A stretch of DNA of 64,000 nucleotides from Acidimicrobium ferrooxidans (GTDB taxonomy: Bacteria > Actinomycetota > Geothermincolia > Fen-727 > Anoxymicrobiaceae): the NCBI GenBank assembly GCA_020723485.1, contig DYIU01000003.1, forward strand, positions 248,001-312,000, in the 5' to 3' direction. Under the pieces are notes generated by a model. The model saw nothing but the letters and a program-made list of their open reading frames with translations. It had not been told where the DNA came from and ran no database searches. Positions 1 to 9,323 of this stretch are shown here, one piece after another. Made by a program: the position numbers and the translations under genes. Within the stretch, counting starts at the first letter, position 1. Each line of letters opens with the position of its first letter.

Positions 1-11
1 GGCCGCCGGTC

Positions 12-1313
12 TCAGCCGCTCCTGCGGTCGAGTATGCGCTTTGCCTTTCCGGGCGAACGCTCGAGCGAGTTCGGCTCCTTCAGGCTCACCGACGCGCGCA
101 CGTTCAGGGCGCTCTTCAGGTGGGCCTCCACCCGCTCCGCGAAGCCTCGCATCACCCTCGTGTCATCCGAGAAGACGCCCTCCGAGACCTCCACCCAGAC
201 CTCCAGCGAATCGAGCTCGCCGTGCCTGTCGACCACTATGAGGTAGTGGGGCTCGATGCCCTCTACCTCGAGGAGCGCCCTCTCGACCTGCGACGGGTAT
301 ACGTTCACCCCGCGGATTATGAGCATGTCGTCGGTGCGTCCGAGCACCTTGCTCATGCGCGCGTTGCGCCGCCCGCAGCCGCACGGTTCCCGGGTGAGCC
401 GTGTGAGGTCGCCTGTGCGGAACCTGACGACCGGGACCGCCTCCCGGGTTAGCGTGGTGAGGACCAGCTCCCCCGTCTCTCCGTCGGCCAGGCGCTGCCC
501 GGTGGCCGGGTCGATGACCTCGGCGATGAAGTGGTCCTCGGCGAGGTGCATCCCCTGCTTGAGCTCGCACTCGCCGGAAACACCCGGCCCGAGCACCTCC
601 GAGAGCCCGTAGTTGTCCGTCGCGATTATGCCCATGCTCTTCTCGATGCGTTCCCGTATCCCCTCGCTCCAGGGCTCCGCCCCGAAGAGACCGATCCTGA
701 GCCCGCTGGACTGGAAGTCGAAGCCCAGCGCGCGCCCGGCGTCGGCGAGGTGCAGCGCGTAGGTGGGCGTCGAGACCAGGACGGTCGTGCCGAGGTCCCT
801 CATGAGCGCGAACTGCAGTTCCGTGTTGCCCCCCGAGGCCGGCACCACCGTGGCGCCCACCTTCTCGAGCCCGTAGTGCAGGCCGAACCCGCCGGTGAAG
901 AGCCCGTAGGTGAACGACACCTGGGCGACGTCGCGCTCGACCACGCCGGCCGCCGTGGCGAACCTCGCCACCAGCTCCGCCCACGTGTCGAGGTCCCCCG
1001 CGGTATAGCCGACCATCGTCCTGCTGCCGGTGGTGCCCGAAGAGGCGTGCACCCGCACAACGCGGTCGAGCGGGACCGCCATCATGCCGAACGGGTAGTT
1101 CTCCCGGAAATCGGTCTTCCTCGAGAACGGCAGGCTTTCCAGGTCGTCGAGGGAGGCCACGCTCCCGGGAGTCAGGCCGGCATCCTCCATGCGCGCGCGG
1201 TAGGGGGTGCGGGCTTCCCAGACGGCCGTGAGCGTCCGGCCGAGCCTCTCCAGCTGGAGCGCCTCGAGCTCCGAGCCGGTGAGCGTCTCCATCTTCTCGT
1301 TCCAGATCTTCAC
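12..1313 (-). CDS. paaK: Phenylacetate-CoA ligase (AMP-forming)
   Basis: This 433-residue enzyme is predicted to activate phenylacetate or a related aryl acid to its CoA thioester with ATP. ANL-superfamily motifs are visible: SSGTTGSRT (phosphate binding), DNYGLSE, RTGDLTRL and a C-terminal RTDDMLIIRGVNVYPSQVE stretch typical of PaaK. A GTG start at 1311-1313 is chosen because it overlaps the iorB stop (GTGA) and the protein homology begins there; the open frame runs upstream only by overlapping iorB. Position directly after iorBA suggests capture of aryl acids or aryl-acetyl groups from aromatic amino-acid fermentation. The family assignment is strong; the exact substrate is inferred. Confidence 0.9.
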   Translation of the reverse strand: MKIWNEKMETLTGSELEALQLERLGRTLTAVWEARTPYRARMEDAGLTPGSVASLDDLESLPFSRKTDFRENYPFGMMAVPLDRVVRVHASSGTTGSRTMVGYTAGDLDTWAELVARFATAAGVVERDVAQVSFTYGLFTGGFGLHYGLEKVGATVVPASGGNTELQFALMRDLGTTVLVSTPTYALHLADAGRALGFDFQSSGLRIGLFGAEPWSEGIRERIEKSMGIIATDNYGLSEVLGPGVSGECELKQGMHLAEDHFIAEVIDPATGQRLADGETGELVLTTLTREAVPVVRFRTGDLTRLTREPCGCGRRNARMSKVLGRTDDMLIIRGVNVYPSQVERALLEVEGIEPHYLIVVDRHGELDSLEVWVEVSEGVFSDDTRVMRGFAERVEAHLKSALNVRASVSLKEPNSLERSPGKAKRILDRRSG

Positions 1314-1933
1314 GGCTTTCTCCCGGCAATCTCGACGCCCGCCAGGAAGGCGTTGCGGTTGGCCTCGAGCGCCTTCTCCGGGACCAGCCGCTCGATGGCG
1401 TCTAGCCACTCATCGGAACCCACCGGGAGGAGCGGGCTGAGTATCCCGAGGAGCACTGTGTTCGCGGCCCGGGCGTCACCTGCCTCGGCCGCTATCCCGG
1501 CCGCGTCAACTATGATGCTGTCGGGCACGAGCTCCAGTAACCTCTCCTCGGCGTCCTCCGGGTATGCGACCGCCCCCTGCAGGACCGGGAGCGGGTCGAC
1601 CCTGGTCCTGGAGCCGATCACCTTTCCGCCGGGCGCCAGGAACTCCAGGTTCCTGAGCGTCTCGAGCAGCTCCGTCGAGACGAGCGCGTCCGCCTGGCCG
1701 GACCCCACAAGCGGGCTCGCCACGTCGGAACCGTAGCGCACCATGCTTATGACGCTCCCGCCGCGCTGCGCCATGCCGTGGACCTCGCTGGTCTTTACGT
1801 CGTAGCCGTGCGCTACGAGCGCGCTTGCCAGCAGGTTGGCCGCGGTTATGGTCCCCTGGCCGCCGACGCCTGCGAGCACCACCGACCTGGTGGGAACGTA
1901 TTCCTCGGGTCCGCCGCCGCGGGCTGCCGTCAT
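1310..1933 (-). CDS. iorB: Indolepyruvate ferredoxin oxidoreductase, beta subunit
   Basis: This 207-residue protein is the gamma-domain (pyruvate:ferredoxin oxidoreductase gamma-like) subunit that pairs with IorA to decarboxylate aryl pyruvates oxidatively to aryl-acetyl-CoA, reducing ferredoxin. The N-terminal VVLAGVGGQGTITAANLLA and the later EVHGMAQRGGSV stretch are family signatures. The ATG at 1933 has an AGAGG ribosome site seven bases upstream. It follows iorA by 12 bases and overlaps paaK by four, so the three genes form one operon. Confidence 0.92.
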   Translation of the reverse strand: MTAARGGGPEEYVPTRSVVLAGVGGQGTITAANLLASALVAHGYDVKTSEVHGMAQRGGSVISMVRYGSDVASPLVGSGQADALVSTELLETLRNLEFLAPGGKVIGSRTRVDPLPVLQGAVAYPEDAEERLLELVPDSIIVDAAGIAAEAGDARAANTVLLGILSPLLPVGSDEWLDAIERLVPEKALEANRNAFLAGVEIAGRKP

Positions 1934-1945
1934 CCGGATACCTCT

Positions 1946-3721
1946 CTATCTCTCCTGTATGGCCTCACGCTTGCACACCTGCGCGCAGACGCCGCAGCCG
2001 GTGCATGAGTCCGTTAGTATCATCACCTCATCGCCGCGCTTCACCAGCGCCGGGCACGCTATCCTCATGCAGAGGCCGCAGTCGTTGCAGGCCTCGTGAA
2101 GGACGACGTAGGGCTCGCGCCGCGCCTTGCGGTCGAGCAGGATGCAGGCGCGCCTGGATATCACGACCGATGGCGCGTCCCGGTTCATCTCCTCGGAGAG
2201 CACCGTCCGGCACTCCTCGAGGTCGTACGGGTCGACCACCCTCACGTTCTCGATGCCCAGCGACCGGGCGAGCAGTTCTATGTCGACCGTGGTGGTCGGG
2301 TCCCTCTGGAGAGTCGAACCGGTGCCCGGGTGGTGCTGGAAACCGGTCATCGCGGTCGTCCTGTTGTCGAGGATGACCACCGTGAAGCGCCCGAGGTTGT
2401 AGGCCATCTCCATCAGGCCCGTCACCCCGGAGTGGAAGAACGTGGAGTCCCCCAGCACCGAGACTACCCGGTGGCTCGAGAGCCCTTCCTCCTCGGTCTC
2501 TCCCGCCGCGAGCTCGAGCGCCTTCTCGAGCCCGTGGCCCATGGTTATACTCGCCCCCATGCAGACCTGGCAGTCGTGCGCGGAAAGGGGCGGCAGCACG
2601 CTGAGCGTGTAGCACCCGATGTCACCGGCGATTATCGCCTTGAGGCGGGCCAGGGTGTACATGATCCCACGGTGCGGGCATCCGGCGCACAGTATCGGCG
2701 GCCGCGCCGGGAGGCCTTCCACCGCCGGGAGGTGCTCCGGTGCGGGAGTGCCCCGGGCCAGGTCCGGGAACGCGGCGCGTACATTGTCGACGTTGAGCTC
2801 CCCTACCCGCGGGACCGACTCTTTGCCCCTGGGGCAGAGGCCGAGCGCCGCCACGCCTTCCTCCAGGAACGGCTCCAGCTCCTCGACCACGTAGATGTCT
2901 CGGTACTGCTCGCAGAACTCGCGGATCAGCGTCCGCGGCAGGGGGTTTGTCATCGCGAGCTTCAGGATGGCGACCCCCGGGAACGCCTCCTTCACGTACT
3001 GGTAGGCGACCCCCGCGGTGACGACCACCGAATCCCCGGCGCCGGGCTCGGTGCGCTGGTAGGGAAACCTGTCGGCGAACTCCTCCATCTCGGCAAGGCG
3101 GTCCACCATCACCGGGTGCCTGAGCCGGGCGTGGCCCGGGATCATCACGCGCTTCTTCTCGTCCTTCACGTAGGGGACGGCGGGCGGTTTCTCCGGCTCG
3201 CGGGTCTCGACCATGCTCCGCGAGTGGCACACGCGCGTCGTCATGCGCAGGAGCACGGGGGTGTCAAACCGCTCGCTCATGAGGTAGGCCTCGCGCGTGA
3301 GGTCATAGGCCTCCTGGCTGTCGGCCGGTTCGAGCATCGGCACCTTGGCGGCCTTGGCGTAGTAGCGGTTGTCCTGCTCGTTCTGACTGGAATGCATCTC
3401 CGGGTCGTCGGCGCTCACGACCACGAGGCCGCCCGAGACGCCGATGTACGGCGCCGTGAACCACGGGTCCGCCGCGACGTTCAGGCCGACGTGCTTCATC
3501 GCGGCGAGCGCCCTGACGCCACCGATGCAGGCGCCGATCGCGGCCTCGAGGGCGACCTTCTCGTTGGGCGCCCACTCCGCGTAACCGCCTTCGAACTCTG
3601 AGAAGAACTCCAGTATCTCGGTCGAGGGCGTACCGGGGTAAGCGGAGGCAAAAACGGCGCCCGAGTGCCAGGCGCCCAGCGCGACCGCCTCGTTGCCCGT
3701 CATCAAGCGTCTTACAGACAT
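1946..3721 (-). CDS. iorA: Indolepyruvate ferredoxin oxidoreductase, alpha subunit
   Basis: This 591-residue cytoplasmic enzyme subunit carries the thiamine-diphosphate active site and two [4Fe-4S] clusters. The N-terminal pyrimidine-binding half begins TGNEAVALGAWHSG; the central TPP/Mg region contains GDIGCYTL and GDSTFFHSG; the C-terminal ferredoxin domain has CNDCGLCMRIACP and CTGCGVCAQVC. The ATG at 3719-3721 is preferred because GGAGGTTTG lies just before it; the frame stays open upstream into a repeat element by chance. The enzyme converts aryl pyruvates, from transamination of Trp, Phe or Tyr, to acyl-CoA with reduction of ferredoxin, pointing to anaerobic amino-acid fermentation. Confidence 0.95.
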   Translation of the reverse strand: MSVRRLMTGNEAVALGAWHSGAVFASAYPGTPSTEILEFFSEFEGGYAEWAPNEKVALEAAIGACIGGVRALAAMKHVGLNVAADPWFTAPYIGVSGGLVVVSADDPEMHSSQNEQDNRYYAKAAKVPMLEPADSQEAYDLTREAYLMSERFDTPVLLRMTTRVCHSRSMVETREPEKPPAVPYVKDEKKRVMIPGHARLRHPVMVDRLAEMEEFADRFPYQRTEPGAGDSVVVTAGVAYQYVKEAFPGVAILKLAMTNPLPRTLIREFCEQYRDIYVVEELEPFLEEGVAALGLCPRGKESVPRVGELNVDNVRAAFPDLARGTPAPEHLPAVEGLPARPPILCAGCPHRGIMYTLARLKAIIAGDIGCYTLSVLPPLSAHDCQVCMGASITMGHGLEKALELAAGETEEEGLSSHRVVSVLGDSTFFHSGVTGLMEMAYNLGRFTVVILDNRTTAMTGFQHHPGTGSTLQRDPTTTVDIELLARSLGIENVRVVDPYDLEECRTVLSEEMNRDAPSVVISRRACILLDRKARREPYVVLHEACNDCGLCMRIACPALVKRGDEVMILTDSCTGCGVCAQVCKREAIQER

Positions 3722-3769
3722 CAAACCTCCGGAACATACAAAAGACCCGTAACGAGGGCCTGTAAAGAT

Positions 3770-3797
3770 ATTATCCCAACGCCTCGAACTAAGGCAA
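3770..3797 (-). promoter_or_regulatory. Predicted iorA operon promoter
   Basis: On the minus strand a TTGCCT -35 (3792-3797) and a GATAAT -10 (3770-3775) are separated by 16 bases, about 45 bases upstream of the iorA start. This is a sequence match only. Confidence 0.5.
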
Positions 3798-3801
3798 AGG
3801 C

Positions 3802-3894
3802 GCAACATCGGGGTCAGGTCACTTTGTTGCATTTCTGAACTGCTTCCAGGATGACCGCTGGAAATGCAACAAAGTGACCTGACCCCGATGTTGC
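3802..3894. repeat. REP-1 palindrome, perfect 33-bp arms
   Basis: The left arm (3802-3834) and right arm (3862-3894) are perfect inverted copies of 33 bases around a 27-base loop. The core of each arm is GGGTCAGGTCACTTTGTTGC. It lies between the divergent iorA and sigma-factor genes. Further copies occur at 40555-40647 and 41058-41150, with a solo arm at 19649-19681 and degenerate arms at 18143-18204. Confidence 0.95.
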
Positions 3895-3902
3895 ATTATA
3901 AT
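3874..3902 (+). promoter_or_regulatory. Predicted leaderless promoter inside the REP-1 arm
   Basis: A perfect TATAAT (3897-3902) is preceded at 17 bases by GTGACC (3874-3879), which matches four of six -35 bases and lies inside the repeat arm. Transcription would start about seven bases after the -10, at or next to the ATG at 3909, so the sigma-factor mRNA would be leaderless. No ribosome-binding site is visible before the ATG, which agrees. Confidence 0.55.
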
Positions 3903-3908
3903 CGCGGC

Positions 3909-4508
3909 ATGAACGAGCCCGACGCAGAGGTCCCGCCCGCCGAGGACACTCTCATCAGCCGCGCGAGAGCTGGCGACCGCGACGCCTTCGAGCAGATATT
4001 CAACTCCTACCGCAACCAGGTCTACTCCCTTGCCTACCGCATGACCGGGAACCCCACGGACGCAGAGGACCTCACACAGGAGGTCTTCATGCAGGTGATG
4101 CGGAAGATCGGCTCGTTCCAGGGGAGGTCCTCGTTCAGCACCTGGCTGTACCGGGTCACGGTGAACCGCTCCAGGGACTACATGCGCAGCCGCAAGCGGA
4201 TCCCGGAGCTCCTGAGTGACGACCACGAAGCCGTGGAGAGGGTTGGAGAGCCGGTCGGGGCCACGCCTGCGCGGGCGCCGGAAAGCGGGGCGATAGCGTC
4301 CGAGGCCAGGCGCCTGGTGCAGGACGCGCTCCTCGAGCTCCCGGAAACGCTCAGGGCCCCGCTGGTGCTCCACGAGCTCGAGGGCCTGGAGTACCGCGAG
4401 GTCGCAAGGATGCTGCGGCTGCCGGTGGGGACCGTAAAATCAAGGATATTCAGGGGGCGGTTGAAGCTCGCCGAGCTTCTCGAGCCGCACAAGGAACAAT
4501 GGAGGTAG
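3909..4508 (+). CDS. ECF-type RNA polymerase sigma factor
   Basis: This 199-residue sigma-70 family protein has region 2 (residues about 20-90, with NPTDAEDLTQEVFMQV) and region 4 (about 135-195, with GLEYREVARMLRLPVGTVKSR forming the helix-turn-helix). The start MNEPDAEV is chosen; the reading frame upstream is only repeat sequence. The zinc-finger anti-sigma gene follows 34 bases later, the usual ECF sigma/anti-sigma arrangement, so the factor is probably held inactive at the membrane until a signal arrives. The signal and regulon are not evident. Confidence 0.92.
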   Translation: MNEPDAEVPPAEDTLISRARAGDRDAFEQIFNSYRNQVYSLAYRMTGNPTDAEDLTQEVFMQVMRKIGSFQGRSSFSTWLYRVTVNRSRDYMRSRKRIPELLSDDHEAVERVGEPVGATPARAPESGAIASEARRLVQDALLELPETLRAPLVLHELEGLEYREVARMLRLPVGTVKSRIFRGRLKLAELLEPHKEQWR

Positions 4509-4542
4509 GCGGTCCGTCTAACCGGTTGTTGGAGGTAAGGTA

Positions 4543-5433
4543 ATGGATTGCCGCCGGGTGAAAAAATCATTGATGGAATACGCGGACGGCGGCCTGCCCG
4601 CAGGCCGGCGGGACGAGGTCAGCCTGCACCTGGAGGCCTGCACCGAGTGCTCCGCGATGGCCGACCGCCTGGCGCTGTCCGGCGCTGCGCTGGGCTCGCT
4701 CGCCCCCGTCGAGATGCCGCCCGACACCTCCGCGAGGGTCTTCGCGGCCGTCACCGCCGGGGAGGAGACGGGCCGGGCTGCCGGCTTCTTTCGCTCGCCG
4801 CGCGTCGTAGCCGCCGCGGGCCTGGTGACCGCCGTGCTGGTCGGCCTGGCGATAGTGGTGGGCCTGGTGACGGGGGGCAGAGACGGCGAGGAGACGACGG
4901 TCACCAAGCGGGGCGTGGCCACCCAGGCGGTCAGCGCTCCGGCCGGCGAATCCGCCCTGCAGCTGGAGCAGAAGGACGCTCTCGGCGAGGGGGTGCTTCC
5001 CTTCGCCTCTCTCGTGACCCCGGTCGCCAGGGCCACCTCCAACAACTATGACGAGGCCTCCATGAAGAACATGGCGGAGAGCCTGGAGATAACCGAAAGC
5101 TTCGCGAACAGGTACACGCTCTCCGACGCCATCAACATGCGATACGCTTTCATCGAGAAGCTCGCGGACGAGTTCGTGGCCGCCGGCGGCGACGGGCCGA
5201 TGCTGGAGGCGATGATCTCCTACGTCCAGCAGACGGAGCCGGTACTGCTGCCGTGCTACGCGGAAAAAGCGCTCTTCTCAAGCCAGCCCGTCTACATAGT
5301 GGTACTGACCGGGCCCCCGCGCTCCGGAGCCACCAGTCAGCTCACGCGAGCGGAGTTCTGGGCTTTCAATCCCGAGAAGTTCACGGCAAACCCCGAGCTG
5401 AGCCTGGTCTGGTGGGGCCAGAGCCAGAAGTAA
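4543..5433 (+). CDS. Anti-sigma factor with zinc-finger domain, membrane anchored
   Basis: This 296-residue protein begins with a zf-HC2 (anti-sigma zinc finger) domain: Cys3, then His29-x3-Cys33-x2-Cys36 in the HLEACTEC stretch. One transmembrane helix follows (about residues 88-110). The extracytoplasmic part of roughly 185 residues has no recognised fold and could be the sensor. A GGAGG site lies upstream of the ATG. It should bind and inhibit the sigma factor encoded just before it. It ends ten bases from the convergent V-ATPase operon, with no room for a separate terminator. Confidence 0.85.
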   Translation: MDCRRVKKSLMEYADGGLPAGRRDEVSLHLEACTECSAMADRLALSGAALGSLAPVEMPPDTSARVFAAVTAGEETGRAAGFFRSPRVVAAAGLVTAVLVGLAIVVGLVTGGRDGEETTVTKRGVATQAVSAPAGESALQLEQKDALGEGVLPFASLVTPVARATSNNYDEASMKNMAESLEITESFANRYTLSDAINMRYAFIEKLADEFVAAGGDGPMLEAMISYVQQTEPVLLPCYAEKALFSSQPVYIVVLTGPPRSGATSQLTRAEFWAFNPEKFTANPELSLVWWGQSQK

Positions 5434-5443
5434 TCAGGTCGCG

Positions 5444-6067
5444 TTACTCGGAGACCATCTCTTTGATTTTCATGAGGCGGGTGAGGTTCGCCCGCTCGAA
5501 CTCGTCGAGCTTCATCGTGATGAAGCGTATGGTCTCCTCGAGCTGGGGTATCAGCACGTACTCGAGGGCGTTGACGCGCCTTCGTGTCCTCTCGATCTCG
5601 TCGGCGAGTATCTTCACGGCGCGCTCGCTCGCTGCCAGCCTCACCATCTCGGGCAGGACCCTGTCGTACATGGCGAGCGATTCGTCGAGCAGGGAAGGGG
5701 TAAGGGCGAGCCCGTAGCTGTCGAACCGTCCCCGTTCCCCGAGCTCCAGCTCCGGCACTACCACTGAGACCACGTTCGCCTTCCCCGCCCTGAGCTCGGC
5801 ATTGGCCTCAGGGAACGAGAGCGCCTCGTCGAGCTCGGCCTCCGATGTCTCCGAGCGGGCCAGCGCGAACAGTTCGTATGCCTCGGCGAGCGACCTCTCG
5901 ACTTCTTCTCTCAGGGCCAGGCTCTCCGCCACCGCTTTCTGGAACCGTTTCATCAGCTCGTCGAACTTGTCTTTGAGCAGCTTGTGACCGCGGCGCGCTA
6001 TCGTGAGGCGGCGGCGCAGCCTCAAAAGCTCCATCCTGTTCGGGTTGACGGGCAGCCTGCCGGCCAT
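5444..6067 (-). CDS. atpD: V/A-type ATP synthase subunit D
   Basis: This 207-residue protein is the central-stalk (rotor shaft) subunit that couples the A3B3 head to the membrane rotor. NPNRMELLRLRRRLTIARRGHKLLKDK at its N terminus is the family signature, and the two long predicted coiled-coil helices at either end fit the fold. It is the last gene of the nine-gene operon and abuts the B-subunit gene directly. Confidence 0.95.
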   Translation of the reverse strand: MAGRLPVNPNRMELLRLRRRLTIARRGHKLLKDKFDELMKRFQKAVAESLALREEVERSLAEAYELFALARSETSEAELDEALSFPEANAELRAGKANVVSVVVPELELGERGRFDSYGLALTPSLLDESLAMYDRVLPEMVRLAASERAVKILADEIERTRRRVNALEYVLIPQLEETIRFITMKLDEFERANLTRLMKIKEMVSE

Positions 6068-7450
6068 CTACTCCTCCGACTGCTTCATGTAACGTTCTAT
6101 CTGGTCCTGCTTGACCCGCTTGAGCTCCTGCCTCGGGAGGAGCTTCAGCAGGTCCCATCCCAGGGCGAGCGTGAAGTCTATGGTCCTGTTCTCGAACTCC
6201 CCCTGCTTGATGAACTGTTCCTCGAACTCCTCCGAGAAGCGAGCGAACTGCTTGTCCTCCTCGGTGAGCGCGGACTCGCCGAGAATCACCGCGAGCTCCT
6301 TGGCCTCCTTGCCGCGGGCGTACGCGCTGAACAGCTGGTTGGAGAGGTTGGAGTGGTCCTCTCGTGTCTTTCCCTCGCCGATGCCCTTCTCCTTGAGCCG
6401 CGAGAGCGACGGCAGGACGTCTATCGGCGGGTAGACAGCCCTGCGGTGCAGCTCGCGCGAGAGGATTATCTGCCCCTCCGTGATGTACCCGGTGAGGTCC
6501 GGTATCGGGTGTGTCTTGTCGTCCTCAGGCATGGTGAGTATCGGTATCTGCGTTATCGACCCCTTTGCTCCCTTGATGCGGCCGGCGCGCTCGTACAGCG
6601 TCGCGAGGTCGGTGTAGAGGTAGCCTGGGTAACCCCGCCTGCCGGGCACCTCCTTGCGCGCGGCGGATACCTCCCGGAGGGCCTCGCAGTAGTACGTCAT
6701 GTCCGTCAGTATCACCAGAACGTGCATGTCCAGGTCGAACGCGAGGTACTCGGCAGCCGTCAGCGCCATGCGCGGTGTGGCTATGCGCTCCATCGCCGGG
6801 TCGTTGGCGAGGTTCATGAAGAGCACCGAGCGTTCGATGGCGGCGGTTTTCCTGAACTCGTTGATGAAGTAGTCGGCCTCCTCGAAAGTGATGCCCATGG
6901 CGCCGAAGACGACGCTGAACTCCTCCTCGCGCCCGAGCACCGCGCTCTGCCGGGCGACCTGGGCGGCCAGGCGGGAGTGGGGCAGGCCCGAGGCGGAGAA
7001 GACCGGGAGCTTCTGCCCGCGGACCAGCGGGTTGAGCCCGTCGATCGCCGAGACCCCGGTCTGGATGAAGTCGCTCGGGTAGTCGCGCGCGTAAGGGTTT
7101 ATGGGGTTGCCGTTGATGTCCAGGCGACGGTCGGGGATTATCTCGGGACCTCCGTCGATAGGATTCCCCAGCCCGTCGAACACGCGGCCCAGTATGTCCC
7201 TCGAGACGGGCAGCTCCATGGCCCTTCCCTTGAAACGTATGCGGGTGGAGCCAATGGAGAGCCCGCGGGTGTCCTCGAACGACTGGACCAGGACCTTGTC
7301 CGTCGACACCTCGAGCACGTTGCCCATGCCGATGCTGCCGTCGGGGAACTGGACTTCCACCAGCTCGCCGTACTTGGCCCCCTCGACCTCCTCGACGAGG
7401 AGCAGCGGCCCCACGATCTCCCTGACTGTCAGGTATTCCTTTATCGCCAT
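6068..7450 (-). CDS. atpB: V/A-type ATP synthase subunit B
   Basis: This 460-residue non-catalytic subunit of the peripheral A3B3 head has the expected length. Signatures include [19 protein letters not shown] near the N terminus, [21 protein letters not shown], and [20 protein letters not shown]. It lacks a canonical Walker A, as expected for subunit B. The gene follows the A-subunit gene by 28 bases and is immediately followed by subunit D. Confidence 0.96.
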   Translation of the reverse strand: MAIKEYLTVREIVGPLLLVEEVEGAKYGELVEVQFPDGSIGMGNVLEVSTDKVLVQSFEDTRGLSIGSTRIRFKGRAMELPVSRDILGRVFDGLGNPIDGGPEIIPDRRLDINGNPINPYARDYPSDFIQTGVSAIDGLNPLVRGQKLPVFSASGLPHSRLAAQVARQSAVLGREEEFSVVFGAMGITFEEADYFINEFRKTAAIERSVLFMNLANDPAMERIATPRMALTAAEYLAFDLDMHVLVILTDMTYYCEALREVSAARKEVPGRRGYPGYLYTDLATLYERAGRIKGAKGSITQIPILTMPEDDKTHPIPDLTGYITEGQIILSRELHRRAVYPPIDVLPSLSRLKEKGIGEGKTREDHSNLSNQLFSAYARGKEAKELAVILGESALTEEDKQFARFSEEFEEQFIKQGEFENRTIDFTLALGWDLLKLLPRQELKRVKQDQIERYMKQSEE

Positions 7451-7478
7451 GTGTCTCCTCCGGACCTAGGCCCTCGTC

Positions 7479-9323
7479 CTAGTAAGTCTCGAATATCTTC
7501 TCGACTCTTTCTCTTTCCTTCTTAGCGGCGCTGTCCGGGACAACCGCTTCTCGTCCGGGCACGCCCTCGGCCACCTGCTTCATCGCCCTGACCACCTCGC
7601 CGGTCAGGGCTTCCAGCTCCTCCAGGTCGTCCTCGCGCACGTACTTGGCGGAAGCGATGCGCTCGCGCAGGGGATGCCTGATTATCTCGAGGATGTCCGC
7701 GCCCTCTTCGAGCGCCTTCCTGGCCTCGAGCCCGAAGGTCATCACGAGCTTGAGCAGGAGGTACTGCTTCCTGAGAGACGAATAGGCGTCTATTTCGTCG
7801 AAAGCGTTCTGCTGGAGGAAGTCCTCCCGGACGCTCTTCGCGGTCTCCATCACCAGCCGCTCGCCCGGAGAGAGCGCCTCGACACCTATGAGCCTTACTA
7901 TCTCCTCGAGCTCCGCCTCGCGCTGGAGGACCGACATGGCTTCGCTCCGCATCTGCTTGAAGTCGTCGTTGATATCCTCCGACCAGCGCTTCTCTATCTC
8001 CTCGAGGTACTGCGAGTAGCTGATGAGCCAGTTTATCGCCGGGAAATGCCTCCTGAACGCGAGCCTGTCCTCCAGCCCCCAGAAGACCTTCACGACCCGC
8101 AGGGTCGCCTGGGTCACCGGCTCGGACAGGTCGCCTCCCGGAGGCGAGACCGAGCCCACGACCGTGATGGAGCCCGTCCTCTTGTCCGAGCCGAGACACG
8201 TAGCGTAGCCAGCCCTCTCGTAGAACGCCGCCAGCCTGGTGCCCAGGTAAGCGGGGTACCCCTCTTCCCCGGGCATCTCCTCGAGCCGGCCGGATATCTC
8301 CCTCAGGGCCTCGGCCCACCGGCTGGTGGAGTCGGCCTGCAGCGCCACGTTGTAGCCCATGTCGCGGTAGTACTCGGCGATGGTGACGCCCGTGTAGACC
8401 GACGCCTCCCTGGCCGCGACCGGCATGTTCGAGGTGTTCGCGATGAGGACGGTCCTCTTGGTCAGAGGCTCGCCGGAGTACGGGTCGATGAGCTCGGGGA
8501 ACTCGAGCAGGACGTCGGTCATCTCGTTGCCCCGCTCTCCGCACCCGATGAAGAGTATTATGTCCGCGTTCGCCCACTTGGCTATGGCGTGCTGCACCAC
8601 GGTCTTGCCGCTCCCGAACGGCCCCGGTATGCAGGCGGTCCCGCCCATCGCAAGCGGGAAGAGCGTATCGATCACTCGCTGCCCGGTCACGAGCTGGCGG
8701 CGGGGAGAGCGCTTGTCGCGGTACGGCCTGGCCCGGCGCACCGGCCAGCTCTGGAACATGCCGACCTCGACGTCCCCCCGCTCGGTCGAGATGACCGCGA
8801 CAGTGTCGGTCACCCTGTGCGTCCCCCCGGAGATGGACTCGACCCGGCCTCCCAGGCCCGGAGGCACCATCAGGCGGTGCTCGACCACCGGGGTCTCCTG
8901 CACCGTCCCGAGGATGTCGCCTTCCTCGACCTGGTCCCCTTCAGCGGCGACCGGGACGAACTCCCACTCCCGCGCGCGGTCGAGCCCGGGCATCTCAACG
9001 CCGCGGGTGATGAAGTTGCCCTCCGACTCGCGTATCAGGTCGAGCGGCCGCTGCACCCCGTCGTACACGGACTCGATGAGGCCCGGGCCCAGCTCGACGC
9101 TCAGCGCCCCGCCTGTCGGGAAGACCGGGTCTCCCGGCCCTAGCCCGCCCGTCTCCTCGTACACCTGTACCGAGGCGTTCTCGCCGCGGAGCTCGATTAT
9201 CTCGCCCATGAGGCGGCTCGGGCCCACGCGCACAAGGTCGTACATCCTCGGGTCGGGGAGCCCGCGGGCTATCACCAGGGGGCCCGCGACCTTTACAATC
9301 TCTCCGGACTGTTCTGCAACCAT
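7479..9323 (-). CDS. atpA: V/A-type ATP synthase catalytic subunit A
   Basis: This 614-residue catalytic subunit contains the Walker A motif GPFGSGKT at about residues 234-241, the bulge region typical of V/A-type A subunits before it, and the downstream catalytic GERGNEM and SSMPVAARE-like (here NTSNMPVAARE) segments. It hydrolyses or synthesises ATP in the A3B3 head. The start follows subunit F with no gap. At 614 residues it is slightly longer than many homologues (about 580-590). Confidence 0.97.
   Translation of the reverse strand: MVAEQSGEIVKVAGPLVIARGLPDPRMYDLVRVGPSRLMGEIIELRGENASVQVYEETGGLGPGDPVFPTGGALSVELGPGLIESVYDGVQRPLDLIRESEGNFITRGVEMPGLDRAREWEFVPVAAEGDQVEEGDILGTVQETPVVEHRLMVPPGLGGRVESISGGTHRVTDTVAVISTERGDVEVGMFQSWPVRRARPYRDKRSPRRQLVTGQRVIDTLFPLAMGGTACIPGPFGSGKTVVQHAIAKWANADIILFIGCGERGNEMTDVLLEFPELIDPYSGEPLTKRTVLIANTSNMPVAAREASVYTGVTIAEYYRDMGYNVALQADSTSRWAEALREISGRLEEMPGEEGYPAYLGTRLAAFYERAGYATCLGSDKRTGSITVVGSVSPPGGDLSEPVTQATLRVVKVFWGLEDRLAFRRHFPAINWLISYSQYLEEIEKRWSEDINDDFKQMRSEAMSVLQREAELEEIVRLIGVEALSPGERLVMETAKSVREDFLQQNAFDEIDAYSSLRKQYLLLKLVMTFGLEARKALEEGADILEIIRHPLRERIASAKYVREDDLEELEALTGEVVRAMKQVAEGVPGREAVVPDSAAKKERERVEKIFETY

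Noticed and set aside
3722-3832. Longer IorA start within the repeat (MQQSDLTPM...)
   Set aside because: The same peptide appears wherever REP-1 is read in that frame; a strong ribosome site marks the ATG at 3721.
5984-7525. Long plus-strand open frame opposite the V-ATPase B gene
   Set aside because: It is an antisense frame of a high-GC gene with no domain and the residue bias of a shadow. Similar long antisense frames oppose dnaK, purA, iorA and others.
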